DNA from: Variovorax paradoxus
GTDB lineage: Bacteria > Pseudomonadota > Gammaproteobacteria > Burkholderiales > Burkholderiaceae_C
Assembly: GCF_018614915.1 (NCBI RefSeq)
Contig: NZ_JAGGNU010000034.1
Location: forward strand, 1-64,000
Direction: 5' to 3'
Length of the DNA: 64,000 nt
The notes under the pieces are model-generated. The model searched no databases, was not told the DNA's origin, and saw nothing but the letters and a program-made list of their open reading frames with translations. The position numbers and the translations under genes were made by a program. This document shows positions 31,961 through 41,184 of the stretch, in pieces (the first letter of the stretch is position 1; every line of letters begins with the position of its first letter).

Positions 31961-33438
31961 GATGAACAGCTGATTTCGATTGTGGAAGCCCAGTCGGGCG
32001 GAAAGCCGGCATAGGCCTCGTGGCCGGCATGGTCTTCAAATGGGGTTTCGAGCAGCTTCAGCAAGGTGGCAACGCCCGAGAAGTCTTTTTGCTGCGCCGA
32101 TTCGATCGCCTGCTGGCCCAGGTGGTTCCGCAGCACGAACTTCGGATTGGTCTTGCGCATCAGCTCGGCCGCCTGCGCCGCCGGTGTCTGCGCGTGCCGT
32201 TCCGAAAAGGATAGCAGCCAGGCGTCGAAGCCGGCACGATCGAGGAACAGGTCGCGCACTGTCTCGGGGCTGGCGCCGGCCATGTGCTCGGACAAGCGGC
32301 GCCAGAAGATCGTGTAGTCCACCTTTTCCTGCGCCAGCAGCTTGAGCACGTCCTCGACCAGCGCGCGGTCGGCCGGCTGCGAGTCCGCAAGTCCGAGCTT
32401 CGAGCGCATGCGCGCCTCGAATTCGCTGGGGAACACCGTCTTGTAGGACTCCAGCGCGGCGAGCGCGATCTCCTGGTCGCCGATCAGCGGCAGCAGCGCC
32501 TGGGCCAGGCAGAAGAGATTCCAGTAGGCGACGTTGGGCTGCTGGTTGTAGGCGTAGCGGCCCGCGCTGTCGCTGTGGTTGCAGATGTGGCGCGGATCGA
32601 AGCCGTCGAGGAACTGGAAGGGCCCGTAGTCGATGGTGAGCCCGAGGATGCTCATGTTGTCGGTGTTCATCACGCCATGGCAGAAGCCGACCGCCTGCCA
32701 TTGGGCCAGGAGCGCCGCCGTGCGCTCGCTCACCGCCTCGAGCAGGGCCGCGTAGGCGTTGCCATTGAAGCGTGCGCTGGTGCGGCAGGCGGGGTAATAG
32801 CGGTCGATGACGTAATCGGCCAGCGCGCGCAGTTCCTCGTCGCGCTGGTTGGCAGCGAAATGCTCGAAGTGGCCGAAGCGGATGAAGCTTTGCGATACGC
32901 GCGTCACGACGGCAGCGGTTTCGAGTTCCTCACGGCGGATGCGCGCGTCGGAGCCGGTCACGCACAGCGCGCGCGTCGTCGGGATGCCGAGGGCGTGCAT
33001 GGCCTCGCTGCAGAGGAATTCGCGGATGCTCGATCGCAGCACTGCGCGGCCGTCGCCCATGCGGGAGTAGGGCGTGCGTCCCGAGCCCTTGAGCTGCAGC
33101 TCGAATCCACGATCGGTCTCGCCCAGCATGATCGCGCGGCCGTCGCCCAGCTGGCCGGCCCAGACGCCGAACTGGTGGCCGCTGTACACGCTGGCGTAAG
33201 GGCGCGAGCCGGCGACCGGCACGTTGCCTGTGAAGGCGGCCAGGCCTTCGGCCGAGTGCAGCCAGGCTTCGTCCAGCCCGAGCTCGCGCGCCAGCGCCGG
33301 GCTGCGGCCGACCCAATAGGGTTCGGGCAGGGGGGTGGGACGGAGTTCGGTGAAGAAGGCAGGGCCCAGTGCGGAAAAGCCCGGGGTCCAGTCCAGTCCC
33401 AGGTCGACGATGTCGGCCTCGTCTGCAAGCATGCTCAT
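31957..33438 (-). CDS. selO: protein adenylyltransferase SelO (YdiU family)
   Basis: SelO is a pseudokinase-fold enzyme that transfers AMP to serine, threonine or tyrosine of target proteins. The 493-residue protein has the substrate and nucleotide motifs [38 protein letters not shown] and the metal-binding [20 protein letters not shown]. It ends in SCSS: a cysteine third from the C terminus, exactly where eukaryotic SelO has selenocysteine and E. coli SelO has a redox-active cysteine. ATG 33438 is chosen over an open extension upstream. Target proteins are unknown here. It heads the selO-msrB-yciB-bolA-parvulin operon. Confidence 0.93.
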   Translation of the reverse strand: MSMLADEADIVDLGLDWTPGFSALGPAFFTELRPTPLPEPYWVGRSPALARELGLDEAWLHSAEGLAAFTGNVPVAGSRPYASVYSGHQFGVWAGQLGDGRAIMLGETDRGFELQLKGSGRTPYSRMGDGRAVLRSSIREFLCSEAMHALGIPTTRALCVTGSDARIRREELETAAVVTRVSQSFIRFGHFEHFAANQRDEELRALADYVIDRYYPACRTSARFNGNAYAALLEAVSERTAALLAQWQAVGFCHGVMNTDNMSILGLTIDYGPFQFLDGFDPRHICNHSDSAGRYAYNQQPNVAYWNLFCLAQALLPLIGDQEIALAALESYKTVFPSEFEARMRSKLGLADSQPADRALVEDVLKLLAQEKVDYTIFWRRLSEHMAGASPETVRDLFLDRAGFDAWLLSFSERHAQTPAAQAAELMRKTNPKFVLRNHLGQQAIESAQQKDFSGVATLLKLLETPFEDHAGHEAYAGFPPDWASTIEISCSS

Positions 33439-33509
33439 GGTGCGGATTGTCCCGTACCGGCCTAAACCCCTGGCCGCAGTGGGCATCGACGGGGTGTCGG
33501 GAAATTGCT

Positions 33510-33521
33510 GGACAAGTGTCC
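33510..33521. promoter_or_regulatory. dyad GGACA-AG-TGTCC upstream of selO
   Basis: A 12-bp inverted repeat in the 198-bp gap between selO and the tetR gene, 72 bp upstream of the selO start. It could be an operator for selO transcription or for the lost plus-strand gene. No partner site was recognised. Confidence 0.3.
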
Positions 33522-33590
33522 TGATTGAAACTAGAGTGCCGCCGTGTCCGATTGCGGCCACCCGTGAAAAAAAACTACTGGAGACAAGCG

Positions 33591-33650
33591 ATGACGAGTC
33601 CTGGCCGTCGACCAAGGGTCCGCGCCGCCTGCATGGTCAAAGCAGGATGA
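33591..33650 (+). pseudogene. possible gene-start remnant (19 codons)
   Basis: A strong translation start, GGAGACAAGCG followed by ATG, opens a frame that stops after 19 codons ([19 protein letters not shown]) inside the 3' end of tetR. The GGAGACAAG-ATG arrangement is the usual start context of binding-protein genes in this genome (see 36125 and 37534). It may be the stub of a deleted gene, or a leader peptide; nothing in 19 residues identifies a family. Confidence 0.3.
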
Positions 33651-34347
33651 AGGCCATCATCCGCGAGACCTCGGCATGAACGCGCTCGCGGTCGATCTCC
33701 AGGGGCGTGATCGTGGACTTGAAGAGCAGCTGATGAATCATGCCGAGCATGAGCGAGGCGTCGGTCGCCGCGTTGCGGCCCGAAAAGCGCCGGATCAGGT
33801 TGGCGAGCCGGTCCAGCAGCATCCCTCTATAGGCCTCGATGTGCTGCCTGATCGGCTTGTCCGAACGGTAGACGTAGAGAAAGTTCAGCTCGACTGCCAC
33901 GCCCACCGGGTGTTCGGTCGCCTGGCGAAGAATGAATTCCGCGAGCCGCTGCGACAGCAGCTTGTGCAGCGTGCGCCGCGCGCCCGGCGACAGCGGCCAG
34001 GTCGTCGTGCGGCTGGCCATCAGCTCGTCGAGTTCTTCCAGGTGCTTGACGTTGTCGTCGGCCGCGAGCGTCGTGAAGTGGATGAATGCCTGCTCGAGCA
34101 GGTCGGGCAGGCTCGAGAAGAAGTAGGTGGTGAGGGACTTGGGGACGCCGGCTTCGGCGGCGATGGAGCGATGGGTGATCGAGTAGATGCCTTGCTTGGC
34201 GATCGACACCAGCGCCGCGTCCAGCAGCAGCTTTTTCGACTGCTCTCCCTTGGTGCTTTTCACGCGTCGGGGTTCGGCCACCGGAGCTTCGGTGCGCGGG
34301 CTCCGAGGCGCGGTCTTGCCGGGTCTCGCACTGCGGGTTTCTGTCAT
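33637..34347 (-). CDS. TetR-family transcriptional regulator
   Basis: A 236-residue repressor with an N-terminal helix-turn-helix at about 40-80 (LLLDAALVSIAKQGIYSITH, then AAEAGVPKSLTTYFFSSLPDLL), preceded by about 35 disordered basic residues, and a C-terminal ligand and dimerisation region (about 100-230). It is divergent from the acyl-CoA ligase at 34440, which opens a long catabolic run, so it is the most likely local regulator. Acyl-CoA thioesters are common ligands of such regulators, but the effector here is inferred only. ATG 34347 was chosen over an open extension of 11 codons. Confidence 0.85.
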   Translation of the reverse strand: MTETRSARPGKTAPRSPRTEAPVAEPRRVKSTKGEQSKKLLLDAALVSIAKQGIYSITHRSIAAEAGVPKSLTTYFFSSLPDLLEQAFIHFTTLAADDNVKHLEELDELMASRTTTWPLSPGARRTLHKLLSQRLAEFILRQATEHPVGVAVELNFLYVYRSDKPIRQHIEAYRGMLLDRLANLIRRFSGRNAATDASLMLGMIHQLLFKSTITPLEIDRERVHAEVSRMMAFILL

Positions 34348-34439
34348 TGTGTGATCGGCCGAAGATTGAATGAATCTCAAGTCTGGCGGACACGAAGGCC
34401 CGCGGAAATTTCGAACTCTATTTGAATAGGAGCTTACAG
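34348..34439. promoter_or_regulatory. tetR / acyl-CoA ligase divergent region with dyad
   Basis: The 92-bp gap contains an inverted repeat AGATT-GAATG-AATCT (34363-34377), a plausible TetR-family operator near the tetR start. An AGGAG site at 34428-34432 serves the ligase. Promoter boxes could not be assigned with confidence. Confidence 0.4.
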
Positions 34440-36083
34440 ATGCTGGGTTTGATGCAGGACCAACCGTTGCTGATTTCTTCGCTGATCGAGTTCGCCGAGC
34501 GCCACAACGGCGACGCCGAAATCGTCTCGCGGCGCGTCGAAGGCGACATCCATCGCAGCACCTGGCGCGAGATCGCTTCGCGCTCGCGCCGGGTCGCCAA
34601 TGCGCTGGACAACGAGCAACTGCTGTTCTCGGACCGCATCGCCACGCTGGCCTGGAACGGCCACCGCCACCTGGAGCTCTACTACGGCGTGAGCGGCAGC
34701 GGCCGCGTGCTGCACACCATCAATCCGCGCCTGCATCCCGACCAGATCGCCTGGATCGCGAACCACGCCGAAGACCAGGTCCTGTGCTTCGACCTCAGTT
34801 TCCTGCCCCTGGTGCAGGCCGTGCATGCCAAGTGCACCACCATCAGGAAGTGGATTGCGCTATGTGACGCCGACAAGCTTCCGGCCGACAGCGGCATCCC
34901 GAACCTGGTGAGCTACGAGGCCTGGATCGCGCCCTACGGCGACACCTACGCCTGGCCCAGCTTCGACGAGAACTCGGCGTCGAGCATGTGCTACACGAGC
35001 GGCACCACGGGCAATCCCAAGGCTGCGCTCTACAGCCATCGCTCGACCCTGCTGCATGCCTACGCGGCCGCGCTGCCGGACGTCATGAACCTGTCGGCCC
35101 GCGATTCGGTGCTGCCGGTGGTGCCGATGTTCCACGTCAACGCCTGGGGCATTCCGTACTCGGCCGCGCTGACCGGCGCCAAGCTGGTGTTCCCGGGCCC
35201 GGCGCTCGACGGCAAGTCGGTGTTCGAGCTGATCGAATCCGAGCGGGTCACATTCGCCGCCGGCGTGCCCACCGTCTGGCAGATGATGCTGGGCCACATG
35301 CAGGCCAACGAGCTCAAGTTCTCGACCCTGAAGCGCACCGTGATCGGCGGCTCGGCCTGTCCGCCGGCCATGATCAACGCCTTCCAGCAGCAGCACGGGG
35401 TCGAGGTGCTGCACGCCTGGGGCATGACCGAGATGTCGCCGCTGGGCACGCTCTGCACGCTGAAGAACAAGCACCTCACCCAGTCGCAGGAGCAGCAGAC
35501 GGCCATCCGCATGAAGCAGGGCCGCGCGATCTTCGGTGTCGACATGAAGATCGTCGATGCGAACGGCACCGACCTGCCCTGGGACGGCAAGAGCTCCGGC
35601 GACCTGCTGGTCAAGGGGCCGTGGGTGGTCAAGGAATATTTCAAGGGCGAGGGCGGCGACCCGCTCGTTCCCGACGAACAGGGGCGCGGCTGGTTCCCCA
35701 CCGGCGACGTCGCGACCGTCGATGCCGACGGCTACCTGCAGATCACCGACCGCAGCAAGGACGTGATCAAGTCGGGCGGCGAGTGGATCAGCTCGATCGA
35801 CATCGAGAACATCGCGGTGGCCCATCCGGCAGTCGCGATGGCGGCCTGCATCGGCGTGGCGCATCCGAAATGGGACGAACGCCCGATCGTCGCTGTGGTG
35901 AAGAAGCCCGGCTGCGAGCTCTCGCGCGACGAATTGCTGGCCTTCTACGCCGGCAAGACGGCCAAGTGGCAGATCCCGGACGACGTGGTCTTTCTCGATG
36001 CGATCCCGATCGGCGCCACCGGCAAGATTCTCAAGACCCGGCTGCGCGAGCAGTTGCGCGACTACAAGCTGCCGGGCGTCTGA
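34440..36083 (+). CDS. fatty-acid/acyl-CoA ligase (AlkK/DmdB-like, AMP-forming)
   Basis: A 547-residue acyl-CoA synthetase that activates a carboxylic acid to its CoA ester with ATP. The N terminus [20 protein letters not shown] is typical of the AlkK/DmdB group (medium-chain or methylmercaptopropionate ligases). Motifs: P-loop [49 protein letters not shown] followed by [15 protein letters not shown], and the catalytic lysine in [18 protein letters not shown] 34440 has AGGAG seven bases upstream. It is the first gene of the catabolic run and divergent from tetR. The substrate is not determined by sequence. Confidence 0.87.
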   Translation: MLGLMQDQPLLISSLIEFAERHNGDAEIVSRRVEGDIHRSTWREIASRSRRVANALDNEQLLFSDRIATLAWNGHRHLELYYGVSGSGRVLHTINPRLHPDQIAWIANHAEDQVLCFDLSFLPLVQAVHAKCTTIRKWIALCDADKLPADSGIPNLVSYEAWIAPYGDTYAWPSFDENSASSMCYTSGTTGNPKAALYSHRSTLLHAYAAALPDVMNLSARDSVLPVVPMFHVNAWGIPYSAALTGAKLVFPGPALDGKSVFELIESERVTFAAGVPTVWQMMLGHMQANELKFSTLKRTVIGGSACPPAMINAFQQQHGVEVLHAWGMTEMSPLGTLCTLKNKHLTQSQEQQTAIRMKQGRAIFGVDMKIVDANGTDLPWDGKSSGDLLVKGPWVVKEYFKGEGGDPLVPDEQGRGWFPTGDVATVDADGYLQITDRSKDVIKSGGEWISSIDIENIAVAHPAVAMAACIGVAHPKWDERPIVAVVKKPGCELSRDELLAFYAGKTAKWQIPDDVVFLDAIPIGATGKILKTRLREQLRDYKLPGV

Positions 36084-36124
36084 CGCGCGGCCGGCTTCCC
36101 TTCACCACAAAACGGAGACAAGAC

Positions 36125-37369
36125 ATGAAAACTGCCGCCAGGACCCTCGCCGCGTGCACCCTGCTGCTGGGCGCCAGCGCCTCCTTCGCCCAGAAAGGCG
36201 AGACCGTGAAGATCGCCTGGATCGATCCGCTGTCGGGCCTGATGGCCGCGGTGGGCACCAACCAGTTGAAGACCTTCCAGCTGCTGGCCGAAGAGTTCAA
36301 CCGGAAGAACCTGTCCGGCGTGAAGTTCGAGATCATTCCCATCGACAACAAGCTGAGCCCGCAGGAGACCACCAGCGCGCTGCGCTCGGCGATGGACCAG
36401 GGCGTGCGCTTCGTGGTGCAGGGCAACGGCTCGGGTGCGGCGCTGGCCATCATCGACGCGCTGGAGAAGCACAACGCCCGCAACCCCGGCAAGGAGCTGG
36501 TCTACCTGAACTACGCCGCGGTCGACCCCGATCTCACCAACAGCAAGTGCAGCTACTGGCACTTCCGGCTGGACGCCGACACGTCGATGAAGATGGAGGC
36601 GCTGACCACCTTCATGAAGGAGCAGGCCGACATCAAGAAGGTCTACCTGCTGAACCAGAACTATGCGCACGGCGTGCAGGTGGCCAAGTACGCCAAGGAA
36701 AACCTCAAGGTCAAGCGGCCCGACATCGAGATCGTCGGCGAAGACCTGCATCCGCTGGCCCAGGTGCGCGACTTCGCCCCCTACATCGCCAAGATCAAGC
36801 AGTCGGGCGCCGACACCGTCATCACCGGCAACTGGGGTTCCGACCTGGCGCTGCTGATCAAGTCGGCCAACGACGCGGGCCTGCTCAACAGCGTCAAGTT
36901 CTACACCTACTACGCCTTCGGCAGCGGCGCGCCCACCGCGATGGGCGCCGGCGCGGCCGGCAAGGTCTACGTGGTCGGCTACGGCCACTACAACATGGGC
37001 GGCGTGATCCAGCCGCTGCAGGCGGAATACAAGAAGAAGTTCAACGACGACATGACGCAGACCTCGATCTACCACGCCTTCGCGCTGCTCGACAACGCCT
37101 TCGTCAAGACCCGCTCGACCGAGCCGGTCAAGGTCGCTGCCGCGCTCGAGGGCATGAAGATCAAGAGCTTCAACGGCGAGGTCGAGATGCGCAAGGCCGA
37201 CCACCAGCTGCAGCAGGGCCTCTTCATCACGCAATGGCAGAAAGCCGGCGGCAAATACCCCTACGACGCGGAGAACACCGGCTACACCATGGCGCCCGTG
37301 AAGTACTACGAACCCTACATCGCGAGCACGCCGACGAGCTGCCAGATGAAGCGTCCGGCGGCGGGTTGA
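36125..37369 (+). CDS. Liv-type ABC transporter substrate-binding protein, copy 1
   Basis: A 414-residue periplasmic receptor of the branched-chain amino acid/amide class (type I fold). The signal peptide ends ASFA at residue 22. The mature part starts QKGETVKIAWIDPLSGLMAA, with binding-cleft segments QGNGSGAALAIIDALEKH and LNQNYAHGVQVAKY. GGAGACAAGAC precedes the ATG. It lies 41 bp after the ligase and 164 bp before a close paralogue (37534). Members of this subgroup in Comamonadaceae often bind aromatic or fatty acids rather than leucine, so the ligand is left open. Confidence 0.88.
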   Translation: MKTAARTLAACTLLLGASASFAQKGETVKIAWIDPLSGLMAAVGTNQLKTFQLLAEEFNRKNLSGVKFEIIPIDNKLSPQETTSALRSAMDQGVRFVVQGNGSGAALAIIDALEKHNARNPGKELVYLNYAAVDPDLTNSKCSYWHFRLDADTSMKMEALTTFMKEQADIKKVYLLNQNYAHGVQVAKYAKENLKVKRPDIEIVGEDLHPLAQVRDFAPYIAKIKQSGADTVITGNWGSDLALLIKSANDAGLLNSVKFYTYYAFGSGAPTAMGAGAAGKVYVVGYGHYNMGGVIQPLQAEYKKKFNDDMTQTSIYHAFALLDNAFVKTRSTEPVKVAAALEGMKIKSFNGEVEMRKADHQLQQGLFITQWQKAGGKYPYDAENTGYTMAPVKYYEPYIASTPTSCQMKRPAAG

Positions 37370-37533
37370 GGACTCTCATCCTACCGGTGGGTAGCACCAC
37401 CGAAGTGCGCGCTGTCGCATGAGTGATAGAAACCGGCCCGGCCGCGGATTTCTTACGGGCATTCCCTGACGGGCGAGGTTCCAAAGGCTTGTAATCTCGT
37501 CCCGCACCCCAGCAGCTTGACAGGAGACACAGA
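37370..37533 (+). promoter_or_regulatory. gap between paired binding-protein genes, with promoter
   Basis: A likely sigma-70 promoter, CTGACG (37466-37471), 18-bp spacer, TGTAAT (37490-37495), is placed to express the second binding protein independently of the first. CAGGAGACACAGA precedes its ATG. No other feature is seen in the gap. Confidence 0.5.
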
Positions 37534-38772
37534 ATGAAATTCGCTCTGAAATTCGCAACCGCAGCCATCCTCGCTGCTGCCGCCACCGGGGCCCTGGCCC
37601 AGAAGGGCGAAACCGTGAAGATCGCCTGGCTCGATCCGCTGTCGGGCCTGATGGCCGCGGTGGGCACCAACCAGTTGAAGACCTACCAGTTCCTGGCCGA
37701 GGAGTTCAACAAGAAGAACGTCGCCGGCGTCAAGTTCGAGATCATCGGCATCGACAACAAGCTCAGCCCGCAGGAGACCACCAACGCGCTGCGCTCGGCC
37801 CAGGACCAGGGTGCCCGCTACGTACTGCAAGGCAACGGCTCGGGCGCCGCGCTGGCCATCATCGACGCGCTGGAGAAGCACAACGCGCGCAATCCCGGCA
37901 AGGAAGTGCTCTACATCAACTACGCCGCGGTCGATCCCGATCTCACCAACAGCAAGTGCAGCTACTGGCACTTCCGGCTGGACGCCGACACGTCCATGAA
38001 GATGGAGGCGCTGACCACCTTCATGAAGGAGCAGCCGGACGTCAAGAAGGTCTACCTGCTCAACCAGAACTACTCGCACGGCGTGCAGGTGGCCAAGTTC
38101 GCGAAGGAGAACCTGAAGGTCAAGCGGCCCGACGTTCAGATCGTCGGCGAAGACCTGCATCCGCTGGCGCAGGTGCGCGACTTCGCTCCCTACGTCGCCA
38201 AGATCAAGGCTTCGGGTGCCGACACCGTCATCACCGGGAACTGGGGCTCCGACCTGGCCCTGCTGATCAAGGCGGCCAACGATGCCGGCCTGAACAACGT
38301 CAAGTTCTACACCTACTACGGCACGGTGAGCGGCACGCCGACGGCGATGGGCGCGGCCTCGGCCGGCAAGGTGTACCAGGTGGCCTACGGCCACTACAAC
38401 ATGGGCGGCGACATCCAGCGCCTGGCCGAGGAGTTCAACAAGAAGTTCAACGAAGACCTGTACACCTCGTCGGCGTACACGGCATTCGTCATGCTGAGCG
38501 AGGCCTTCGCCAAGGCCAAGTCGACCGATCCGATGAAGGTCGCCGCCGTGCTCGAAGGCATGCGCTTCAAGAGCTTCAACGGCGATGTCGAGATGCGCAA
38601 GACCGACCACCAGCTTCAGCAGGGCCTGTTCATCGCGAAGTGGGAAAAGGCCGAAGGCAAGTACAAGGTGGACGCGGAGAAGACCGGCTACACCTTCGTG
38701 CCGGTCAAGTACTACGAGCCATACGTCGCGAGCACGCCGACCTCATGCCAGATGAAGCGGCCCAGCCCCTGA
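37534..38772 (+). CDS. Liv-type ABC transporter substrate-binding protein, copy 2
   Basis: A 412-residue paralogue of the preceding gene, nearly the same length, with a signal peptide ending GALA at residue 22. Long blocks are identical between the copies, such as YAAVDPDLTNSKCSYWHFRL and GEDLHPLAQVRDFAPY, while the central ligand-facing positions (GVKFEIIGIDNK against IPIDNK, FGSGAPT against GTVSGTPT) differ. Both genes precede one LivHMGF set, so they probably share its permeases with different ligands. A hairpin with a T-run follows and separates it from livH. Confidence 0.9.
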   Translation: MKFALKFATAAILAAAATGALAQKGETVKIAWLDPLSGLMAAVGTNQLKTYQFLAEEFNKKNVAGVKFEIIGIDNKLSPQETTNALRSAQDQGARYVLQGNGSGAALAIIDALEKHNARNPGKEVLYINYAAVDPDLTNSKCSYWHFRLDADTSMKMEALTTFMKEQPDVKKVYLLNQNYSHGVQVAKFAKENLKVKRPDVQIVGEDLHPLAQVRDFAPYVAKIKASGADTVITGNWGSDLALLIKAANDAGLNNVKFYTYYGTVSGTPTAMGAASAGKVYQVAYGHYNMGGDIQRLAEEFNKKFNEDLYTSSAYTAFVMLSEAFAKAKSTDPMKVAAVLEGMRFKSFNGDVEMRKTDHQLQQGLFIAKWEKAEGKYKVDAEKTGYTFVPVKYYEPYVASTPTSCQMKRPSP

Positions 38773-38802
38773 TGGCGTGAGAAGGCCCTAGCAGACCGGT
38801 CG

Positions 38803-38830
38803 AGGCCCGACTCAACACTCGGGCCTTTTT
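38803..38830 (+). terminator. intrinsic terminator/attenuator before livH
   Basis: An 8-bp stem AGGCCCGA/TCGGGCCT with an 8-nt loop, followed by T-runs, lies between the second binding protein and livH. Partial termination here would give the excess of binding protein over permease that is usual for ABC importers. Confidence 0.8.
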
Positions 38831-38858
38831 CTTTTCCCAACGCGATCCCCAAGGAAAG

Positions 38859-39812
38859 ATGAACGTCGAATTCTTCGTCATCTCGCTGCTCAACGGCGTC
38901 AGCTACGGCTTGCTGTTGTTCATGCTGAGCTCCGGCCTGACGCTGATCTTCAGCATGATGGGCGTGCTCAACTTCGCGCACACCAGCTTCTACATGCTCG
39001 GAGCCTACGTGGCCTACACCCTGTCGGGCATCATCGGTTTCTGGCCGGCACTCTTCATCGCGCCGCTGCTGGTGGGCGTGCTCGGTGCCGGCTTCGAGCG
39101 CTACAGCCTGCGGCGCGTTCACAAGTTCGGCCACGTGCCCGAACTGCTCGTGACCTTCGGCCTCTCCTACCTGATCCTCGAGCTGGTGCAGCTGGTCTGG
39201 GGCCGCTCGACCGTCCCCTACGGCCTGCCGCCGCAGCTGCAGGGGCCGCTCTTCACGCTCTACGGCACCCAGTTCCCCAAGTCGCGCTCCTTCATCATGC
39301 TGGTGGCCTTGCTGATGCTGCTGTCGGTGTGGCTGCTGCTCACGCGCACCCGCATCGGGCTGGTGATCCAGGCGGCGCTCAAGCATCCGGAGATGGTCGA
39401 GGCGCTGGGCCACAACGTGCCACGCGTCTTCATGCTGGTCTTCGGCGGCGGCGCGGCGCTGGCGGGACTGGCCGGCGTGGTCGGCGGCAACACCTATGTG
39501 ACCGAGCCGGCAATGGCCGCTTCGGTGGGCTCGATCATCTTCGTCGTGGTGGTGGTGGGCGGCATGGGTTCGCTCGCCGGCGCCTTCCTGGCCTCGCTGC
39601 TGATCGGCATCCTCCAGACCTTCGCGGTGGCGATGGACCAGTCGCTGGCGACCGGCCTGCAGACGCTCGGCGTTGCGGTGACCGAGCAGACCTTCGGCTA
39701 CGAGCTGCTCAAGCTCACGATCTCGCAGGTGGCGCCGATCCTGCCTTACCTGTTCCTGGTCCTGATCCTGATCTTCAGACCCAAGGGACTTTTGGGCACG
39801 CGAGAGGATTGA
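38859..39812 (+). CDS. livH: branched-chain/amide ABC transporter permease LivH
   Basis: A 317-residue inner-membrane permease with about eight helices. The N-terminal region LLNGVSYGLLLFMLSSGLTL followed by IFSMMGVLNFAHTSFYMLGAY is the LivH hallmark. The coupling loop QAALKHPEMVEALGHNVPRV and the segment VVVVGGMGSLAGAFLASLLI are also present. AAGGAAAG precedes the ATG. It pairs with LivM, which begins one base after its stop. The name reflects the subunit class, not a proven leucine specificity. Confidence 0.92.
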   Translation: MNVEFFVISLLNGVSYGLLLFMLSSGLTLIFSMMGVLNFAHTSFYMLGAYVAYTLSGIIGFWPALFIAPLLVGVLGAGFERYSLRRVHKFGHVPELLVTFGLSYLILELVQLVWGRSTVPYGLPPQLQGPLFTLYGTQFPKSRSFIMLVALLMLLSVWLLLTRTRIGLVIQAALKHPEMVEALGHNVPRVFMLVFGGGAALAGLAGVVGGNTYVTEPAMAASVGSIIFVVVVVGGMGSLAGAFLASLLIGILQTFAVAMDQSLATGLQTLGVAVTEQTFGYELLKLTISQVAPILPYLFLVLILIFRPKGLLGTRED

Positions 39813-39813
39813 C

Positions 39814-41184
39814 ATGAGCACGACACACACTCCCCTCGAGCAGGTGCAGGCGCCCCCGCTGGCGCAGGCCGGCGCTCCGCGCAGCGCGCAGCCCACGCCG
39901 TACTACCGCTTCAAGCCCTGGAACATCGGGCGCTACCTGATCTGGACCCTGTTCGCCGTCGCGCTCATCGTCGCGCCGCTGGTCTTCAAGAGCAGCCTGG
40001 CGCTGACCATGCTCTCGCAGATGGGCTATCTCATCATCATCTGCCTCAGCTACAACATCCTGCTCGGCCAGGGCGGCATGCTGAGCTTCGGCCACGCGGT
40101 CTACACCGGACTCGGCTCCTTCATCGCGATCCACGCGATGAACCTGGCGGGCAAGGGCGCCTGGCCGATTCCGCTGGTGCTGATTCCCGTGGTCGGCGGC
40201 CTCGCCGGCATGTTCTTCGCGATCCTGCTGGGCTTCGTCACGACCAAGAAGTCGGGCACCACCTTCGCGATGATCACGCTCGGCATCGGCGAGCTGGTGG
40301 CCTCCATGGCGCTGATGTTCCCGGGCTTCTTCGGCGGCGAGGGCGGTGTGACCACCGACCGCGTCTACGGCACGCCCTTCCTCGGGCTCACTTTCGGGCC
40401 GCAGATCCAGGTCTATTACCTGATCGCCGTCTACTGCTTCGTCTGCACGGGCCTGATGTACGCCTTCACCGGCACGCCGCTGGGGCGCATCCTCAACGCC
40501 GTGCGCGACAACCCGGAGCGGGTGGAGTTCATCGGCTACAACACGCAGCGCGTGCGCTACTTCGCCTTCATCATCGCCGGCTTCTTCGCCGGCATCGGCG
40601 GCGGGCTGGCGGCGATCAACTTCGAGATCGTCAACGCGGCCGACAGCCTGAACGCCATCCGCTCCGGCGGCTACCTGCTGTTCACCTTCCTCGGCGGCGC
40701 GGTGTTCTTCTTCGGGCCGATCATCGGCGCCGTGCTGCTGGTGTTCGCCTCGGTCCTGCTGTCCGAGCTGTCCAAGGCCTGGCAGCTCTACTTCGGCCTG
40801 GTCTTCGTCTTCATGGTGATGTTCGCGCCCGGCGGCATCGCCAGCCTGGTCATGATGAACCTGCGGGTCGCGAAGTTCGGCAAGTTCAACCGCTTCTGGG
40901 GCCTGTACGGCGGGCTGCTGCTCGCCGCCATTCCGGTGGTGGTCGGTGCCGCCGCCCTGATCGAGATGATCTATCACATCCAGCTCAATTCGGCGCTCGG
41001 GCCGACGCTCAACTTCTTCGGCGTGTCGCTTGACACCTCCGGTTTCAGCAGCTGGTTCGGCGCGGTCGCCATCCTCGCCATCGGCCTCGGCATCCTCGAG
41101 GTGGTGCGGCGCCGCTTCGTGAGAGTCTGGGGTCACGCTCAGGAAGAGATCGAGGCCGAGATCAAGCGGAGGGAGTTGGCATGA
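39814..41184 (+). CDS. livM: branched-chain/amide ABC transporter permease LivM
   Basis: A 456-residue permease of the LivM class. The core motif LSYNILLGQGGMLSFGHAVY (about 69-88) is followed by the helix pair TTFAMITLGIGELVASMALM and the coupling loop NAVRDNPERVEFIGYNTQRV. It is longer than many LivM proteins because of an N-terminal Pro/Ala-rich leader (about 1-40) and a C-terminal segment with two extra hydrophobic stretches ending in a charged cytoplasmic tail, HAQEEIEAEIKRREL. The stop overlaps the livG ATG in ATGA (41181-41184). Confidence 0.92.
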   Translation: MSTTHTPLEQVQAPPLAQAGAPRSAQPTPYYRFKPWNIGRYLIWTLFAVALIVAPLVFKSSLALTMLSQMGYLIIICLSYNILLGQGGMLSFGHAVYTGLGSFIAIHAMNLAGKGAWPIPLVLIPVVGGLAGMFFAILLGFVTTKKSGTTFAMITLGIGELVASMALMFPGFFGGEGGVTTDRVYGTPFLGLTFGPQIQVYYLIAVYCFVCTGLMYAFTGTPLGRILNAVRDNPERVEFIGYNTQRVRYFAFIIAGFFAGIGGGLAAINFEIVNAADSLNAIRSGGYLLFTFLGGAVFFFGPIIGAVLLVFASVLLSELSKAWQLYFGLVFVFMVMFAPGGIASLVMMNLRVAKFGKFNRFWGLYGGLLLAAIPVVVGAAALIEMIYHIQLNSALGPTLNFFGVSLDTSGFSSWFGAVAILAIGLGILEVVRRRFVRVWGHAQEEIEAEIKRRELA

